This document shows, piece after piece, positions 24,473-34,255 of a stretch of DNA of 64,000 bases. The notes under the pieces are model-generated. The model did not search any database. It was not told the DNA's origin and was given only the letters and a program-made list of their open reading frames with translations. A program made the position numbers and the translations under genes. Location of the stretch: assembly GCA_934446465.1 (NCBI GenBank), contig CAKSEF010000003.1, forward strand, positions 1-64,000, in the 5' to 3' direction. Every line of letters starts with the position of its first letter. Position 1 is the first letter of the stretch. Origin of the DNA: an uncultured Oscillospiraceae bacterium (GTDB lineage: Bacteria; Bacillota; Clostridia; Oscillospirales; JAAYXM01).

Positions 24473-25027
24473 ATGAAAGAGGAAATTCGCGTATTTGATG
24501 AGAAAATGCAGAAGTCAATCAATGTTGTCGCAGCTGAGTTTGCGGCTGTCAGAGCGGGAAGAGCAAATCCCGCGGTTCTTGATAAAATAACAGTCGATTA
24601 TTACGGCTCACCCACTCCGATACAGCAGATAGGGTCGGTGTCCGTTCCCGAGCCGAGAACGCTCCTTATCCAGCCGTGGGACGCGTCAGCACTTAAACTT
24701 ATAGAGAAGGCAATTCTTTCGTCCGACCTCGGAATTACTCCGGCAAACGACGGCAAAAGCATAAGACTCGTATTCCCGCAGCTTACGGAAGAACGCCGCC
24801 GCGACCTCATAAAGCAGATAAAGAAAATAGGTGAGGACGGAAAAGTGGCGATCAGAAACGTCCGCCGCGAAGCTATCGATAAATTCAAGGCGATGAAAAA
24901 GAATTCCGAAATAACCGAGGATGACCTCAAGGGAATCGAAGAAGATGTTCAGAAAATTACGGATAAGAGCTGCAAAGAAATCGACGTAATGATTGAAAAG
25001 AAAGAGAAAGAACTCTTAGAGTTTTAA
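24473..25027 (+). CDS. frr: Ribosome recycling factor
   Basis: RRF with EF-G splits the post-termination ribosome. The 184 residues have the complete family pattern: FAAVRAGRANPAVLDKI, GSPTPIQQIGSVSVPEPRTLLIQPWD, and the helical ending EDDLKGIEEDVQKITD. I take ATG 24473, with AAAGGAAG upstream; the TTG two codons before it gives the same frame. It lies between pyrH and uppS in the operon. Confidence 0.97.
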   Translation: MKEEIRVFDEKMQKSINVVAAEFAAVRAGRANPAVLDKITVDYYGSPTPIQQIGSVSVPEPRTLLIQPWDASALKLIEKAILSSDLGITPANDGKSIRLVFPQLTEERRRDLIKQIKKIGEDGKVAIRNVRREAIDKFKAMKKNSEITEDDLKGIEEDVQKITDKSCKEIDVMIEKKEKELLEF

Positions 25028-25036
25028 GGAGCCTGT

Positions 25037-25780
25037 ATGGGTATCTTCAAAAGAAAGAATCATGCCCACGGCGTAGATTTTTCGTCGCTTCCGCAGCATA
25101 TCGCCATAATACTTGACGGAAACGGCCGTTGGGCAAAAAAACGCGGGCTTCCGAGAACGGCAGGCCATGCCGTCGGCAGTGAAAATTTCCGCAAGATTGC
25201 AACATACTGCAATGATATAGGAATTAAATACCTGACGGTTTACGCATTCTCAACCGAGAATTGGAAGCGTCCCGCCGAAGAAGTAAGAACCATTATGTCG
25301 CTTCTTGAAAAATATATCATAGAAACGATAGACGAAGTTCAGAAAAAGAACCTGAAACTTCGCTTCTGGGGTTCGCGCGACGGACTTGACGGAAAAATTC
25401 TCTCGCTTATGGAACAGGCCGAAAAAAAATCCGAAGCGATGACGGGGATGCAGGTCAACGTGTGCCTGAATTACGGAGCAAAGGACGAAATAGTAAACGC
25501 GGTAAGAAAAATTGCCAAAAAGGTAACGAACGGCGAACTCGCTCCCTGCGATATAGATGAAGCGACGGTAGAGGATAACCTGTATTCGGCAGGTGTGCCT
25601 ATGCCCGACCTTCTCATACGCCCGGGCGGGGAAATGCGTCTCTCAAACTTCCTCCTTTGGCAGCTTGCATACAGCGAGATGTACTTCTCGGAGAAGTTTT
25701 GGCCCGAGTTTGACGAACATGAACTGAATAAAGCTATTGAAGCTTTTCAAAAACGCAACAGAAGATACGGGGGAGTGTAA
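25037..25780 (+). CDS. uppS: Isoprenyl transferase (undecaprenyl diphosphate synthase)
   Basis: UppS condenses eight isopentenyl units onto farnesyl diphosphate in cis to make undecaprenyl diphosphate, the carrier for wall polymers. The 247-residue protein has HIAIILDGNGRWAKKRGLPRTAGH (catalytic aspartate, phosphate binding), AFSTENWKRP and RLSNFLLWQLAYSEMYF. The usual RTSGE reads RPGGE here, a mild change. AAGGAG precedes the ATG. It works with dxr and ispG of the same operon, which supply the isopentenyl units, and with tagO and MurC-pathway enzymes that use the carrier. Confidence 0.96.
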   Translation: MGIFKRKNHAHGVDFSSLPQHIAIILDGNGRWAKKRGLPRTAGHAVGSENFRKIATYCNDIGIKYLTVYAFSTENWKRPAEEVRTIMSLLEKYIIETIDEVQKKNLKLRFWGSRDGLDGKILSLMEQAEKKSEAMTGMQVNVCLNYGAKDEIVNAVRKIAKKVTNGELAPCDIDEATVEDNLYSAGVPMPDLLIRPGGEMRLSNFLLWQLAYSEMYFSEKFWPEFDEHELNKAIEAFQKRNRRYGGV

Positions 25781-25781
25781 A

Positions 25782-26612
25782 ATGGCAAAGAGAATAGCTT
25801 CGGGACTCGTGGCTCTTGCACTCTTTCTTGCCGTGCTGTATCTGTGCCCGCCCGTGTGCTTTGCGGCGGCAACGGCATTAATCTGCACCGTTTCGGCATA
25901 CGAACTGACAATGCGGAACGGAATAGTGAAGTCGCGCGTACTTTCCCTTGCGGCATGTGTTCTCGCGGCGGTTATCCCGTTTCTGTTCTTTTTCGGAGCC
26001 GACACAATAGACAATCTCCCTGCAAAAATCGTGTTTATCGCCATGTTTGCGGGAGTTGCCGTGATGTTTGCCTCATGGCTTGCGAGGCCGGAAAAGACAA
26101 GGTTCACAGCACCGCTTGCACTGCTGTTTGCGGGACTTGTTTTCCCGATGATGTTTTCAGCAATAGTCCTGATAAGAAACAGCAAAAACGGCGAGTATCT
26201 TCTCCTTGTCCCGTTTATATCCGCGTGGATGACCGACACAGGCGCATATTTCACAGGTATGGCTTGCGGTAAAACAAGGCTCTGCGAAAAAATAAGTCCG
26301 AAGAAGACGGTCGAGGGTGCGGTCGGAGGAATTGTGTCGTGCGTGCTGTCGCTTTTGCTGTTCGGATTTATTCTCGAAAGATATATAGGCGTGTCCATAA
26401 ACTACCCCGCGATTGCGGTAATGGCACTTGTCCTGTCCTGCATCGCGCAGATGGGAGATTTGTCATTTTCGCTAATAAAGCGGGAATATAATATTAAGGA
26501 TTACGGAAATATACTTCCCGGGCACGGCGGAATACTTGACAGGGTAGACAGCGCGATGTTCACCGTACCCGCGGCATATATCCTTATCCGAATAATCGGC
26601 GGTATTTTGTAA
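25782..26612 (+). CDS. cdsA: Phosphatidate cytidylyltransferase
   Basis: CdsA makes CDP-diacylglycerol from phosphatidic acid and CTP, the branch point to the phospholipids. About eight membrane helices in 276 residues and the family signature ISPKKTVEGAVGG, then GDLSFSLIKREYNIKDYGN and LPGHGGILDRVDS. The ATG at 25782 has GGGGGAG upstream; an in-frame start 45 bases earlier lies inside uppS. It begins one base after the uppS stop and overlaps dxr by one base (TAATG). The phosphatidic acid would come from the plsY/gpsA pathway at 52.7-54.4 kb. Confidence 0.96.
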   Translation: MAKRIASGLVALALFLAVLYLCPPVCFAAATALICTVSAYELTMRNGIVKSRVLSLAACVLAAVIPFLFFFGADTIDNLPAKIVFIAMFAGVAVMFASWLARPEKTRFTAPLALLFAGLVFPMMFSAIVLIRNSKNGEYLLLVPFISAWMTDTGAYFTGMACGKTRLCEKISPKKTVEGAVGGIVSCVLSLLLFGFILERYIGVSINYPAIAVMALVLSCIAQMGDLSFSLIKREYNIKDYGNILPGHGGILDRVDSAMFTVPAAYILIRIIGGIL

Positions 26613-27760
26613 TGGTAAATAATCTCACAATACTCGGATCTACCGGATCAATAGGAACACAAACACTCGAAGTTGCGCGCGCCTTAAATATTAAGGTGGG
26701 CGCACTTGCGGCAAATAAAAGCGTAAAACTCATGGAGGAGCAAATACGCGAATTTAAGCCCGAGCTTGCCGCTCTTGCGGACGAAAAGTCAGCGTCGGAG
26801 CTTCGTGTCCGTGTGTCTGATACGCCATGCAGGGTTCTCGGCGGGGAGGACGGAATAACAGAGACCGCGTCATATTCAAAGGCAGATACAGTCATGTCCT
26901 CTCTTGTCGGAATGGCGGGTATACGCCCGACGCTTTCGGCAATAGAGTCAGGAAAGAACGTAGCCCTTGCAAATAAGGAAACGCTTGTTTGCGCAGGTTC
27001 GGTTATAATGCGCCGGGCGCGTGAAAAAGGCGTCCGCATAATTCCGGTGGATTCAGAACACTCGGCGATATTTCAATCGCTTCACGCATCATGCGATTAT
27101 AAGCGCGAAATTTCGCGAATAATACTTACGGCGTCGGGCGGCCCTTTTTACGGAAAAACAAACACCGAACTCGAAAGCGTAACGCCGGAGGAGGCTCTTA
27201 AGCATCCGAATTGGAGCATGGGTGCAAAAGTTACGATAGACTCGGCAACGCTTATGAATAAAGGACTCGAGTTTATCGAGGCAATGTGGCTGTTCGATGT
27301 TCCTCCTGAAAAAATCGATATAGTGGTTCATAGGGAAAGCATAATACATTCAATGGCGGAGTTCTGCGACGGTGCAATAATAGCCCAGCTCGGAACTCCC
27401 GATATGAGAACTCCCATATCGCTTGCGCTCACATATCCCGAAAGGAAAGACTTCGGCGGAAACCGAATAGACTTCGGTTCGCTTAAAAATCTTTCGTTCG
27501 GGCTTCCCGATACCGATACTTTCAGATGCCTCGACCTTGCCCTTGAAGCGGCAGAACGCGGAGGCACGGCGGGCGCGATTCTTAACGGCGCAAACGAAGC
27601 CGCAGTGGACCTTTTCCTTAAGTCAAAAATCGGATTCACGGAAATACCATCGTGCATAGAATTTGCGCGCGGGAAAATCAGGCATATTGAAAATCCCTCT
27701 CTCGGGGAAATAACAGACGCATCACTGTCTGCAATGGAAACTGTCTATTCAATGTTTTAG
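26612..27760 (+). CDS. dxr: 1-deoxy-D-xylulose-5-phosphate reductoisomerase
   Basis: Dxr (IspC) converts DXP to MEP with NADPH, the committed step of the non-mevalonate isoprenoid pathway. The 382-residue protein begins NLTILGSTGSIGTQTLEVAR (NADPH loop), then NKETLVCAG and VDSEHSAIFQSL (metal and substrate residues), with GWSMGAK-like NWSMGAKVTIDSATLMNKG. Its ATG shares a base with the cdsA stop and there is little of a ribosome site, so translation is probably coupled. rseP and ispG lie downstream. Confidence 0.97.
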   Translation: MVNNLTILGSTGSIGTQTLEVARALNIKVGALAANKSVKLMEEQIREFKPELAALADEKSASELRVRVSDTPCRVLGGEDGITETASYSKADTVMSSLVGMAGIRPTLSAIESGKNVALANKETLVCAGSVIMRRAREKGVRIIPVDSEHSAIFQSLHASCDYKREISRIILTASGGPFYGKTNTELESVTPEEALKHPNWSMGAKVTIDSATLMNKGLEFIEAMWLFDVPPEKIDIVVHRESIIHSMAEFCDGAIIAQLGTPDMRTPISLALTYPERKDFGGNRIDFGSLKNLSFGLPDTDTFRCLDLALEAAERGGTAGAILNGANEAAVDLFLKSKIGFTEIPSCIEFARGKIRHIENPSLGEITDASLSAMETVYSMF

Positions 27761-27762
27761 GG

Positions 27763-28785
27763 GTGGTTTATATTTATATCGTTCTTGCTGTTCTCCTTTT
27801 CGGAGCACTCGTTGCAATACATGAGTTCGGTCATTTCATAACCGCCAAGCTTTCGGGCGTGCGCGTAAATGAGTTCGCCGTCGGAATGGGACCTGCAATA
27901 TTAAAGAAACAATTCGGGGAGACGCTGTATTCACTTCGTATTCTTCCGTTCGGGGGCTTTTGCGCGATGGAGGGAGAGGACAGCGAATCGGAAGACCCGC
28001 GCGCATTCGGTTCGCGCCCGGTGCTGTTCAGAATTTTAATAGTTATAGCCGGCCCGATTATGAATCTTCTCGCAGGCTTTCTTGTTCTTACGATTGTGTT
28101 TGCGCCCATAAAGGAATGGTATGTACCGACTGTTGCAAACATCTCAGCCGAGCAGGGAACTCCCATATCCGACAATGCACTTCAAGCCGGCGATAGGATT
28201 ACGGCGGTGGACGGATATAAGGTGTACCTCTACAACGATATATTCGTCGGACTCACGCGAAGCAGCGGAGATACGCATACAATAGACATTATCCGGGACG
28301 GAAAAAAACGAACGCTTGAAAATGTAAAACTTGCTCAGGGCGGAGAAAAGAAGGAAGGCACAATAGAATTTGCAATAGAGAGCACGAGCTTTTTCAAAAA
28401 AGTCGGATACGTTGCGAAAAATGGCGCGAACCTCGTCCGTCTTGTCGCGGTGGGGCTTTCCGACCTCGTCTCCGGTTCGGTTTCAAAGGACGATTTGTCA
28501 GGACCCGTCGGAATAGGTAAAGTAATGGTTGATACGGCAAAGACGAGCATGCCGTCATTATGGTATCTGCTTGCGTTTATCTCAATAAACCTCGGAATAA
28601 TGAACCTGCTCCCTCTGCCCGCACTTGACGGCGGACGTCTCATATTTCTGCTTATAGAGCTTATATTCGGGAAAGCCGTACCCGCAAAGTATGAAGGGTA
28701 TATCCACGGAGCTGGGCTTGTGCTGCTTATGCTGTTAATGCTGTTTGTAACGTATAACGACATTGTTAAGCTTTTTATTAAGTAA
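27763..28785 (+). CDS. rseP: RIP zinc metalloprotease (RseP/RasP family)
   Basis: A site-2 protease that cuts membrane proteins inside the bilayer, such as anti-sigma factors and signal-peptide remnants. HEFGH at residues 20-24 binds zinc in the first helix; a PDZ domain follows at about 115-190 (PISDNALQAGDRITAVDGYKV); NLLPLPALDGGRL near residue 285 carries the third metal ligand. Length is 340. The annotated GTG at 27763 sits within AGGGGTGG, which itself looks like the ribosome site for an ATT nine bases on, so the true start is unsure. It is between dxr and ispG, as in many Firmicutes. Confidence 0.95.
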   Translation: MVYIYIVLAVLLFGALVAIHEFGHFITAKLSGVRVNEFAVGMGPAILKKQFGETLYSLRILPFGGFCAMEGEDSESEDPRAFGSRPVLFRILIVIAGPIMNLLAGFLVLTIVFAPIKEWYVPTVANISAEQGTPISDNALQAGDRITAVDGYKVYLYNDIFVGLTRSSGDTHTIDIIRDGKKRTLENVKLAQGGEKKEGTIEFAIESTSFFKKVGYVAKNGANLVRLVAVGLSDLVSGSVSKDDLSGPVGIGKVMVDTAKTSMPSLWYLLAFISINLGIMNLLPLPALDGGRLIFLLIELIFGKAVPAKYEGYIHGAGLVLLMLLMLFVTYNDIVKLFIK

Positions 28786-28802
28786 TTGTTCGGGGAAACG
28801 AT

Positions 28803-29849
28803 ATGATTAGGAAAAATACAAGAGAAATATGTGTAGGAAACGTGAAAATCGGCGGCGGCGCTCCCGTTGCCGTGCAGTCTATGTGCAATACAGACACACG
28901 CGATGTAAAAAAGACACTTGCACAGATAGAGGAACTTGCATCGGTCGGATGTAAAATCGCACGGCTTGCAGTAATCGATAAGTCGGCGGCACACGCAATC
29001 GGGGAGATTGCGGAACATTCGCCGCTCCCGATAGTAGCCGATATCCATTTTGATTATAAGCTCGCCCTTGAGGCCGCGGCGGCAGGCGCTTCAAAAATCA
29101 GAATCAATCCCGGCAATATCGGCGGCGATGACCGAGTACACGCAGTAGTCCGGGCGTGCACAGAGAAAAATATCCCGATAAGAATAGGCGTAAACGGCGG
29201 CTCGCTCGAACGAGACATACTTGCAAAATACGGCGTTACTGCCCGCGGAATGGTCGAGTCGGCAAAATATCACATCGCGTTGCTCAATAAATTTGATTTT
29301 GAAGATATTTGCGTGTCGGTAAAATCTTCATCGGTTCCGATGACGGTTGAGGCTTACAGACTTCTTTCCGAGGAAGTTCCGTACCCGCTTCATGTCGGAG
29401 TAACGGAGGCGGGAACCGCGCGTATGGGAAAGATTAAGTCAGCCGTCGGAATAGGCTCTCTCCTCCTTGACGGAATCGGTGATACAATACGCGTATCGTT
29501 GACAGACAGCCCGGTTCTCGAGGTCGAGACGGCATATGATATTCTTCGCTCGCTCGGACTTGAAAACAACAGTCCGGAGCTTGTTTCGTGTCCGACATGC
29601 GGAAGATGTATGATAAATCTTATCGAAATCGCAAAAGAGGTTGAAAAACGGCTTTTGTCAATCAATAAGCCTATTAAGGTCGCTGTAATGGGATGCGTGG
29701 TGAACGGTCCGGGTGAGGCTTCTGAAGCGGATATAGGCATAGCGGGAGGAAAGAACGTAGGACTTCTCTTCCGACACGGCGAGATAGTAAAAAAAGTTCC
29801 TATGTGCGATATAGTAGATGAACTTATGAGTATGGCGGAAGAGCTTTAG
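28803..29849 (+). CDS. ispG: (E)-4-hydroxy-3-methylbut-2-enyl-diphosphate synthase
   Basis: IspG (GcpE) reduces MEcPP to HMBPP, the sixth step of the MEP pathway, with a [4Fe-4S] cluster. Motifs: PVAVQSMCNTDTRDV at the N-terminal TIM barrel, RINPGNIG, SCPTCGRC and MGCVVNGPGEA, which provide the cluster cysteines and the catalytic glutamate. 348 residues is the normal length for bacterial two-domain IspG. GGGGAAAC lies upstream of the ATG. It is followed by polC after nine bases. Confidence 0.97.
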   Translation: MIRKNTREICVGNVKIGGGAPVAVQSMCNTDTRDVKKTLAQIEELASVGCKIARLAVIDKSAAHAIGEIAEHSPLPIVADIHFDYKLALEAAAAGASKIRINPGNIGGDDRVHAVVRACTEKNIPIRIGVNGGSLERDILAKYGVTARGMVESAKYHIALLNKFDFEDICVSVKSSSVPMTVEAYRLLSEEVPYPLHVGVTEAGTARMGKIKSAVGIGSLLLDGIGDTIRVSLTDSPVLEVETAYDILRSLGLENNSPELVSCPTCGRCMINLIEIAKEVEKRLLSINKPIKVAVMGCVVNGPGEASEADIGIAGGKNVGLLFRHGEIVKKVPMCDIVDELMSMAEEL

Positions 29850-29858
29850 GAAAAAATT

Positions 29859-32800
29859 ATGGATAACGAAGAAAAGATGCGGTTCGGCAGTGTTTTCAAG
29901 CTCGATGATTCGGCAATCGCACCGTTTTGCGATATGCCAATCAATAAGCTTGTAGCCGACAAAACAGAAAACAGAATAACAGTGCAGATTAAAGCCGAAC
30001 GGCTCATACCGCCCTCGGCGGTTTTTTGTGCGGAAAAAGCAATAAAAGAACGTTACAGGTTAAACTCTGTGAAAATAATTCCCAACTACGAAAAAGAGCT
30101 TTTAAACGACGAATTTTTTTCTTTCCTTGACGAGAGCATAAGAATCGCCTTTCCCTCGGCAACCGGGCATTTGAGCGGTGCAGTGTGGAGCTTTGACGGC
30201 GAACGCACGGTAACGTTAAAGCTCAGAAAGGGGCTGAACGGCTTCTTTGACTCATGCGTAAAATTTATAAGGTCAACTATTGAGGCGGAATTTTCCATGT
30301 GCGCGGATGTGCGTGTTGAGTCAGGAACGGGGGAAGATGTATCCGCCGAGGAGAGGATACAAAGCATAAAAAAGCAGATAGAGCAGGAGGCACACGCCTC
30401 TGAATCAAAGCCGAAACCAAAGCGTGATACACACACGGAGTACAAAAGTACAGCGAGTAGTGAGAAGGAAAGCCGCTTTTCGGGACATAAAAAACTAAAC
30501 CCGGAGGACGGAGATGTAGTAATAGGAAAATCTGCGTTCGGAGAGTATATGCCGATAAATGAAATAGAGAGTGCTTTCGGCGATATCTCGGTAAAAGGTG
30601 AAATATTTGCGACTGAAACAAAGAAGTTCGAGGAACGCGGAACAGCAATCGTCAGCTTTGATATGACGGATTATAAAGGCTCCGTGCGTGTTGTTGTGCG
30701 CGGAGTAAAGCTTGATGACTTGTCGGAAGTTGAAGGGAAACTGAAAAAGGGAGCATATGTCTTTGTCTACGGAAGCACGCAGTACGATACATATTTGCGG
30801 GATACGATAATACGTCCGAGAAATATAGTTGTCGGAAAAGCAAAATACAGGGAAGACAAAAGCATAGAGAAGCGCGTTGAACTTCATATGCACACAAATA
30901 TGTCAACAATGGACGGAATAACCCCTGCGGATAAGCTCATAAAACGCGCAGCAGATTGGGGACACAAGGCTGTGGCAATAACGGACCACGGCGTGGTGCA
31001 GGCGTTCCCCGATGCAATGAAAGCCGGACCGAAATACGGAGTGAAGATAATTTACGGCGTGGAGGCATATTACAGCGGAAGCCGTGAAGCGGGAATTGTA
31101 ACGGGCGATGTAGATGCCGATTTTTCGGGCGAATTTGTCTGCCTTGATATCGAGACTACGGGACTTTATAAAAAAACATGCAAAATTATCGAAATAGCTG
31201 CGGCTATCCTGAAGAACGGCGAAGTGTGCGAAAAGTTTCAAACGTATGTAAATCCAAATTGCGCAATACCCGAAAAGATAACCGAGCTTACGGGAATATC
31301 AAACGGTACTGTGGCAGACGCTCCGACAATAGAAAACGCATTAAAAAACTTCCTTGAGTTTGCGGGAGAACGTCCGATTGTCGCGCATAACGCCGAATTT
31401 GACGTCGGCTTTATCGCCGAGGCATGCGCAGAACAGGGAATAGAACGCAATTTCAGATATATAGATACGCTTGAGCTGTCAAGGCGTGTTTTGCCGGATA
31501 TTAAAAACCACAAGCTGGATACGGTTGCGAAAGCGCTTTCTCTGCCAAAGTTTGAACATCATCGCGCGCTTGACGATGCGCTTACAGCGGCATTTATTGC
31601 GCGTGCTATTTTTGCGAAGCTCCGTGAGGAACGCGGACTTACAAATGTGTCCGCGCTCGATTCCGAGCTAAAGAAAAAGGGTTCGGGAAAGACTAACAGA
31701 TTTCATATGATTATCCTCGTGAAAAATTACACGGGGCTAAAAAATCTGTATAAGCTTGTATCACTCTCGCATCTTAAGTACTTCAACAAGCGCCCGATTA
31801 TCCCCAAAAACGAACTTGAAGCACTGCGTGAGGGATTGATAATCGGGTCGGCATGTGAAGCGGGTGAGCTTTATAGGGCTGTTGTTGCGGGAGAAAAGCG
31901 CAGTGAGCTTCTTAAAATAGCGTCTTTCTATGATTTCTTGGAAATACAGCCCGTGGAGAATAATGCGTTTATGATAGAAAACGGCATTGCCTCATCATTT
32001 GACGATATACGCGAGTTCAACAAAACGATAGTGAGACTTGCAAGGGAACTGAAAAAAGACGTTGTTGCAACGGGGGACGTTCATTTCCTCGAACCGCATG
32101 ACGAGGTGTACCGCAGGGTGCTTATGGCGGGAAAGAACTTCTCGGATGCGGATAATCAGGCTCCTCTCTACTTTAAGAGTACGGATGAAATGCTTGCTGA
32201 GTTTTCATATCTCGGCGAGGAGACGGCACGCGAGGTTGTAATAACAAATCCGAATAAAATTGCGGATATGTGCGATGATATACGTCCGATACCGGAAGGA
32301 CAGTATCCGCCGTCAATTGAAGGCTCGAAAGATGAGCTTAAACGCCTCTGCTATGAAAAGGCGTATGAGCTCTACGGTGAAACTCTCCCCGATGCAGTGC
32401 GCGAAAGGCTTGAGTACGAGCTTTCAAAGATTATCGGACATGATTTCGACGTTATGTACATGATTGCGCAGAAGCTTGTTACAAAGTCGGTATCAGACGG
32501 ATATCTTGTCGGCTCACGAGGTTCCGTCGGCTCATCGTTCGTTGCGTTTTTGTCGGGAATAACAGAAGTAAACGCATTGCCGCCGCACTACCGATGCCCC
32601 GAGTGCAAGGCGTCGGTGTTCGATATAGAAGGCGATTATGCCGTCGGCGCAGACCTGCCTGACCATGTGTGCGAAAAATGCGGGTATAAGATGATTAAAG
32701 ACGGATTCAATATTCCGTTCCAGACTTTCCTCGGTTTTGACGGCGACAAAACTCCCGATATAGACTTAAACTTCTCCGGCGAGTATCAGTCTACGGCGCA

Positions 32801-34178
32801 CGGACAGGTTATCGACCTGTTCGGCGAAGGACACGTATTCCGAGCGGGAACGATAGGAACGGTCGCGGACAAAACGGCATACGGGTATGTGAAAAAGTAT
32901 GCGGCGGAGCGCGGACTCAATATGACGCGCGCCGAGGAGAACAGAATAACAATCGGATGCACGGGAATAAAGCGAACAACGGGTCAGCACCCGGGCGGTG
33001 TAATGATAGTACCTAAGGATAAGGAAATATATGATTTTACGCCTATCCAGCATCCGGCAGACGATAAGGATTCGGATATAATAACAACGCACTTTGATTA
33101 CCATTCCATACACGATAATCTGCTGAAGCTCGATATGCTCGGACACGATGACCCGACCATAATAAGAATGCTCGAGGATTTGACAGGCTGCAACGCGCGG
33201 GCGATACCGCTTGACGACCCCGACACGATGAGCATATTCACAAGCCTTGATTCACTCGGAATAGAAGAGGATGAAATAATAGGAAAAACGGGAAGCGTAG
33301 CCATACCCGAGTTCGGCACGCAGTTCGTGCGCGGAATGCTCCTTGATACAAGACCGACGACGTTTGACGAGCTCATACGTATATCGGGACTTTCTCACGG
33401 AACGGACGTTTGGCTGAATAATGCACAGACGCTCGTACGAAGCGGAACGGCAACCCTCCGCGAGGTAATATGCTGCCGAGACGATATCATGCTGTATCTC
33501 ATAAGCTGCGGGGTAGAGCCTAAGCTGTCGTTTACCATAATGGAAAGCGTGCGTAAAGGCAAGGGTCTGAAACCCGAATGGATAGAGGAAATGGAAAAGA
33601 ACAACGTTCCGCAATGGTATATCGATTCGTGCAAGAAGATTAAGTATATGTTCCCCAAGGCGCATGCTGCCGCATATGTAATGATGGCGTTCAGAATTGC
33701 ATGGTTTAAGGTACACCACCCAAAGGCGTTCTATGCCGCATATTTTTCAATAAGGGCAAAGGCATTTGACGCGGCGGTCATGACAAACGGGGACGACGTC
33801 GTGCTGTCAAAAATGCAGGAACTCAACGCCATGGAGAAAAAGACGCAAAAGGAAGAGAATATGCTCGTAACGCTCGAAGTCTGCCATGAGTTTTATAAGC
33901 GCGGATTTAAATTTGAGCCGATAGACATCTACGAGTCGGATACGAAAAAGTTCCTCATTACAGAGAACGGACTTCGTCCGCCGTTTACGGCGATAGGCGG
34001 TCTCGGTGAGATAGCTGCCCAAAACATTGTAGACGCGCGCCAAAACGGAAAGTTTATGTCGGTTGAGGAAATTCAGACGCGCTGCAGTAAGGTCTCAAAG
34101 GGCGTAATAGAGATGCTCTCGTCAAATAATGTCCTGAAGGATATTCCGAATACAAGCCAGATTTCGCTTTTTGGCTGA
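29859..34178 (+). CDS. polC: DNA polymerase III, PolC type
   Basis: PolC is the main replicative polymerase of low-GC Gram-positives. The 1439-residue protein has an N-terminal domain (1 to about 165), a charged linker, an OB fold (about 245-325), a split PHP domain (ELHMHTNMSTMDG near 345) interrupted by a DnaQ-like 3'-5' exonuclease (about 424-590, FVCLDIETTGLYKKTCKIIE), the polymerase core with a CPEC...CEKC zinc site near 912 and the catalytic PDIDLNFSG near 965, then GQHPGGVMIVP. The C-terminus IPNTSQISLFG ends in a beta-clamp-binding motif (QISLF). AGGAAA precedes the ATG. It is the last gene of the pyrH operon, a common arrangement in Firmicutes. Confidence 0.98.
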   Translation: MDNEEKMRFGSVFKLDDSAIAPFCDMPINKLVADKTENRITVQIKAERLIPPSAVFCAEKAIKERYRLNSVKIIPNYEKELLNDEFFSFLDESIRIAFPSATGHLSGAVWSFDGERTVTLKLRKGLNGFFDSCVKFIRSTIEAEFSMCADVRVESGTGEDVSAEERIQSIKKQIEQEAHASESKPKPKRDTHTEYKSTASSEKESRFSGHKKLNPEDGDVVIGKSAFGEYMPINEIESAFGDISVKGEIFATETKKFEERGTAIVSFDMTDYKGSVRVVVRGVKLDDLSEVEGKLKKGAYVFVYGSTQYDTYLRDTIIRPRNIVVGKAKYREDKSIEKRVELHMHTNMSTMDGITPADKLIKRAADWGHKAVAITDHGVVQAFPDAMKAGPKYGVKIIYGVEAYYSGSREAGIVTGDVDADFSGEFVCLDIETTGLYKKTCKIIEIAAAILKNGEVCEKFQTYVNPNCAIPEKITELTGISNGTVADAPTIENALKNFLEFAGERPIVAHNAEFDVGFIAEACAEQGIERNFRYIDTLELSRRVLPDIKNHKLDTVAKALSLPKFEHHRALDDALTAAFIARAIFAKLREERGLTNVSALDSELKKKGSGKTNRFHMIILVKNYTGLKNLYKLVSLSHLKYFNKRPIIPKNELEALREGLIIGSACEAGELYRAVVAGEKRSELLKIASFYDFLEIQPVENNAFMIENGIASSFDDIREFNKTIVRLARELKKDVVATGDVHFLEPHDEVYRRVLMAGKNFSDADNQAPLYFKSTDEMLAEFSYLGEETAREVVITNPNKIADMCDDIRPIPEGQYPPSIEGSKDELKRLCYEKAYELYGETLPDAVRERLEYELSKIIGHDFDVMYMIAQKLVTKSVSDGYLVGSRGSVGSSFVAFLSGITEVNALPPHYRCPECKASVFDIEGDYAVGADLPDHVCEKCGYKMIKDGFNIPFQTFLGFDGDKTPDIDLNFSGEYQSTAHGQVIDLFGEGHVFRAGTIGTVADKTAYGYVKKYAAERGLNMTRAEENRITIGCTGIKRTTGQHPGGVMIVPKDKEIYDFTPIQHPADDKDSDIITTHFDYHSIHDNLLKLDMLGHDDPTIIRMLEDLTGCNARAIPLDDPDTMSIFTSLDSLGIEEDEIIGKTGSVAIPEFGTQFVRGMLLDTRPTTFDELIRISGLSHGTDVWLNNAQTLVRSGTATLREVICCRDDIMLYLISCGVEPKLSFTIMESVRKGKGLKPEWIEEMEKNNVPQWYIDSCKKIKYMFPKAHAAAYVMMAFRIAWFKVHHPKAFYAAYFSIRAKAFDAAVMTNGDDVVLSKMQELNAMEKKTQKEENMLVTLEVCHEFYKRGFKFEPIDIYESDTKKFLITENGLRPPFTAIGGLGEIAAQNIVDARQNGKFMSVEEIQTRCSKVSKGVIEMLSSNNVLKDIPNTSQISLFG

Positions 34179-34192
34179 TAAAATACTTTTTC

Positions 34193-34221
34193 TTGCAAAA
34201 ATGCACGAAATATGTTATCTT
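34193..34221 (+). promoter_or_regulatory. Promoter of the small unknown gene
   Basis: TTGCAA (34193-34198), 17-base spacer, TATCTT (34216-34221). It begins just past the polC stop. Confidence 0.45.
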
Positions 34222-34255
34222 ATATGCGATACATATATGAGGTGAGGTGAAAAGT

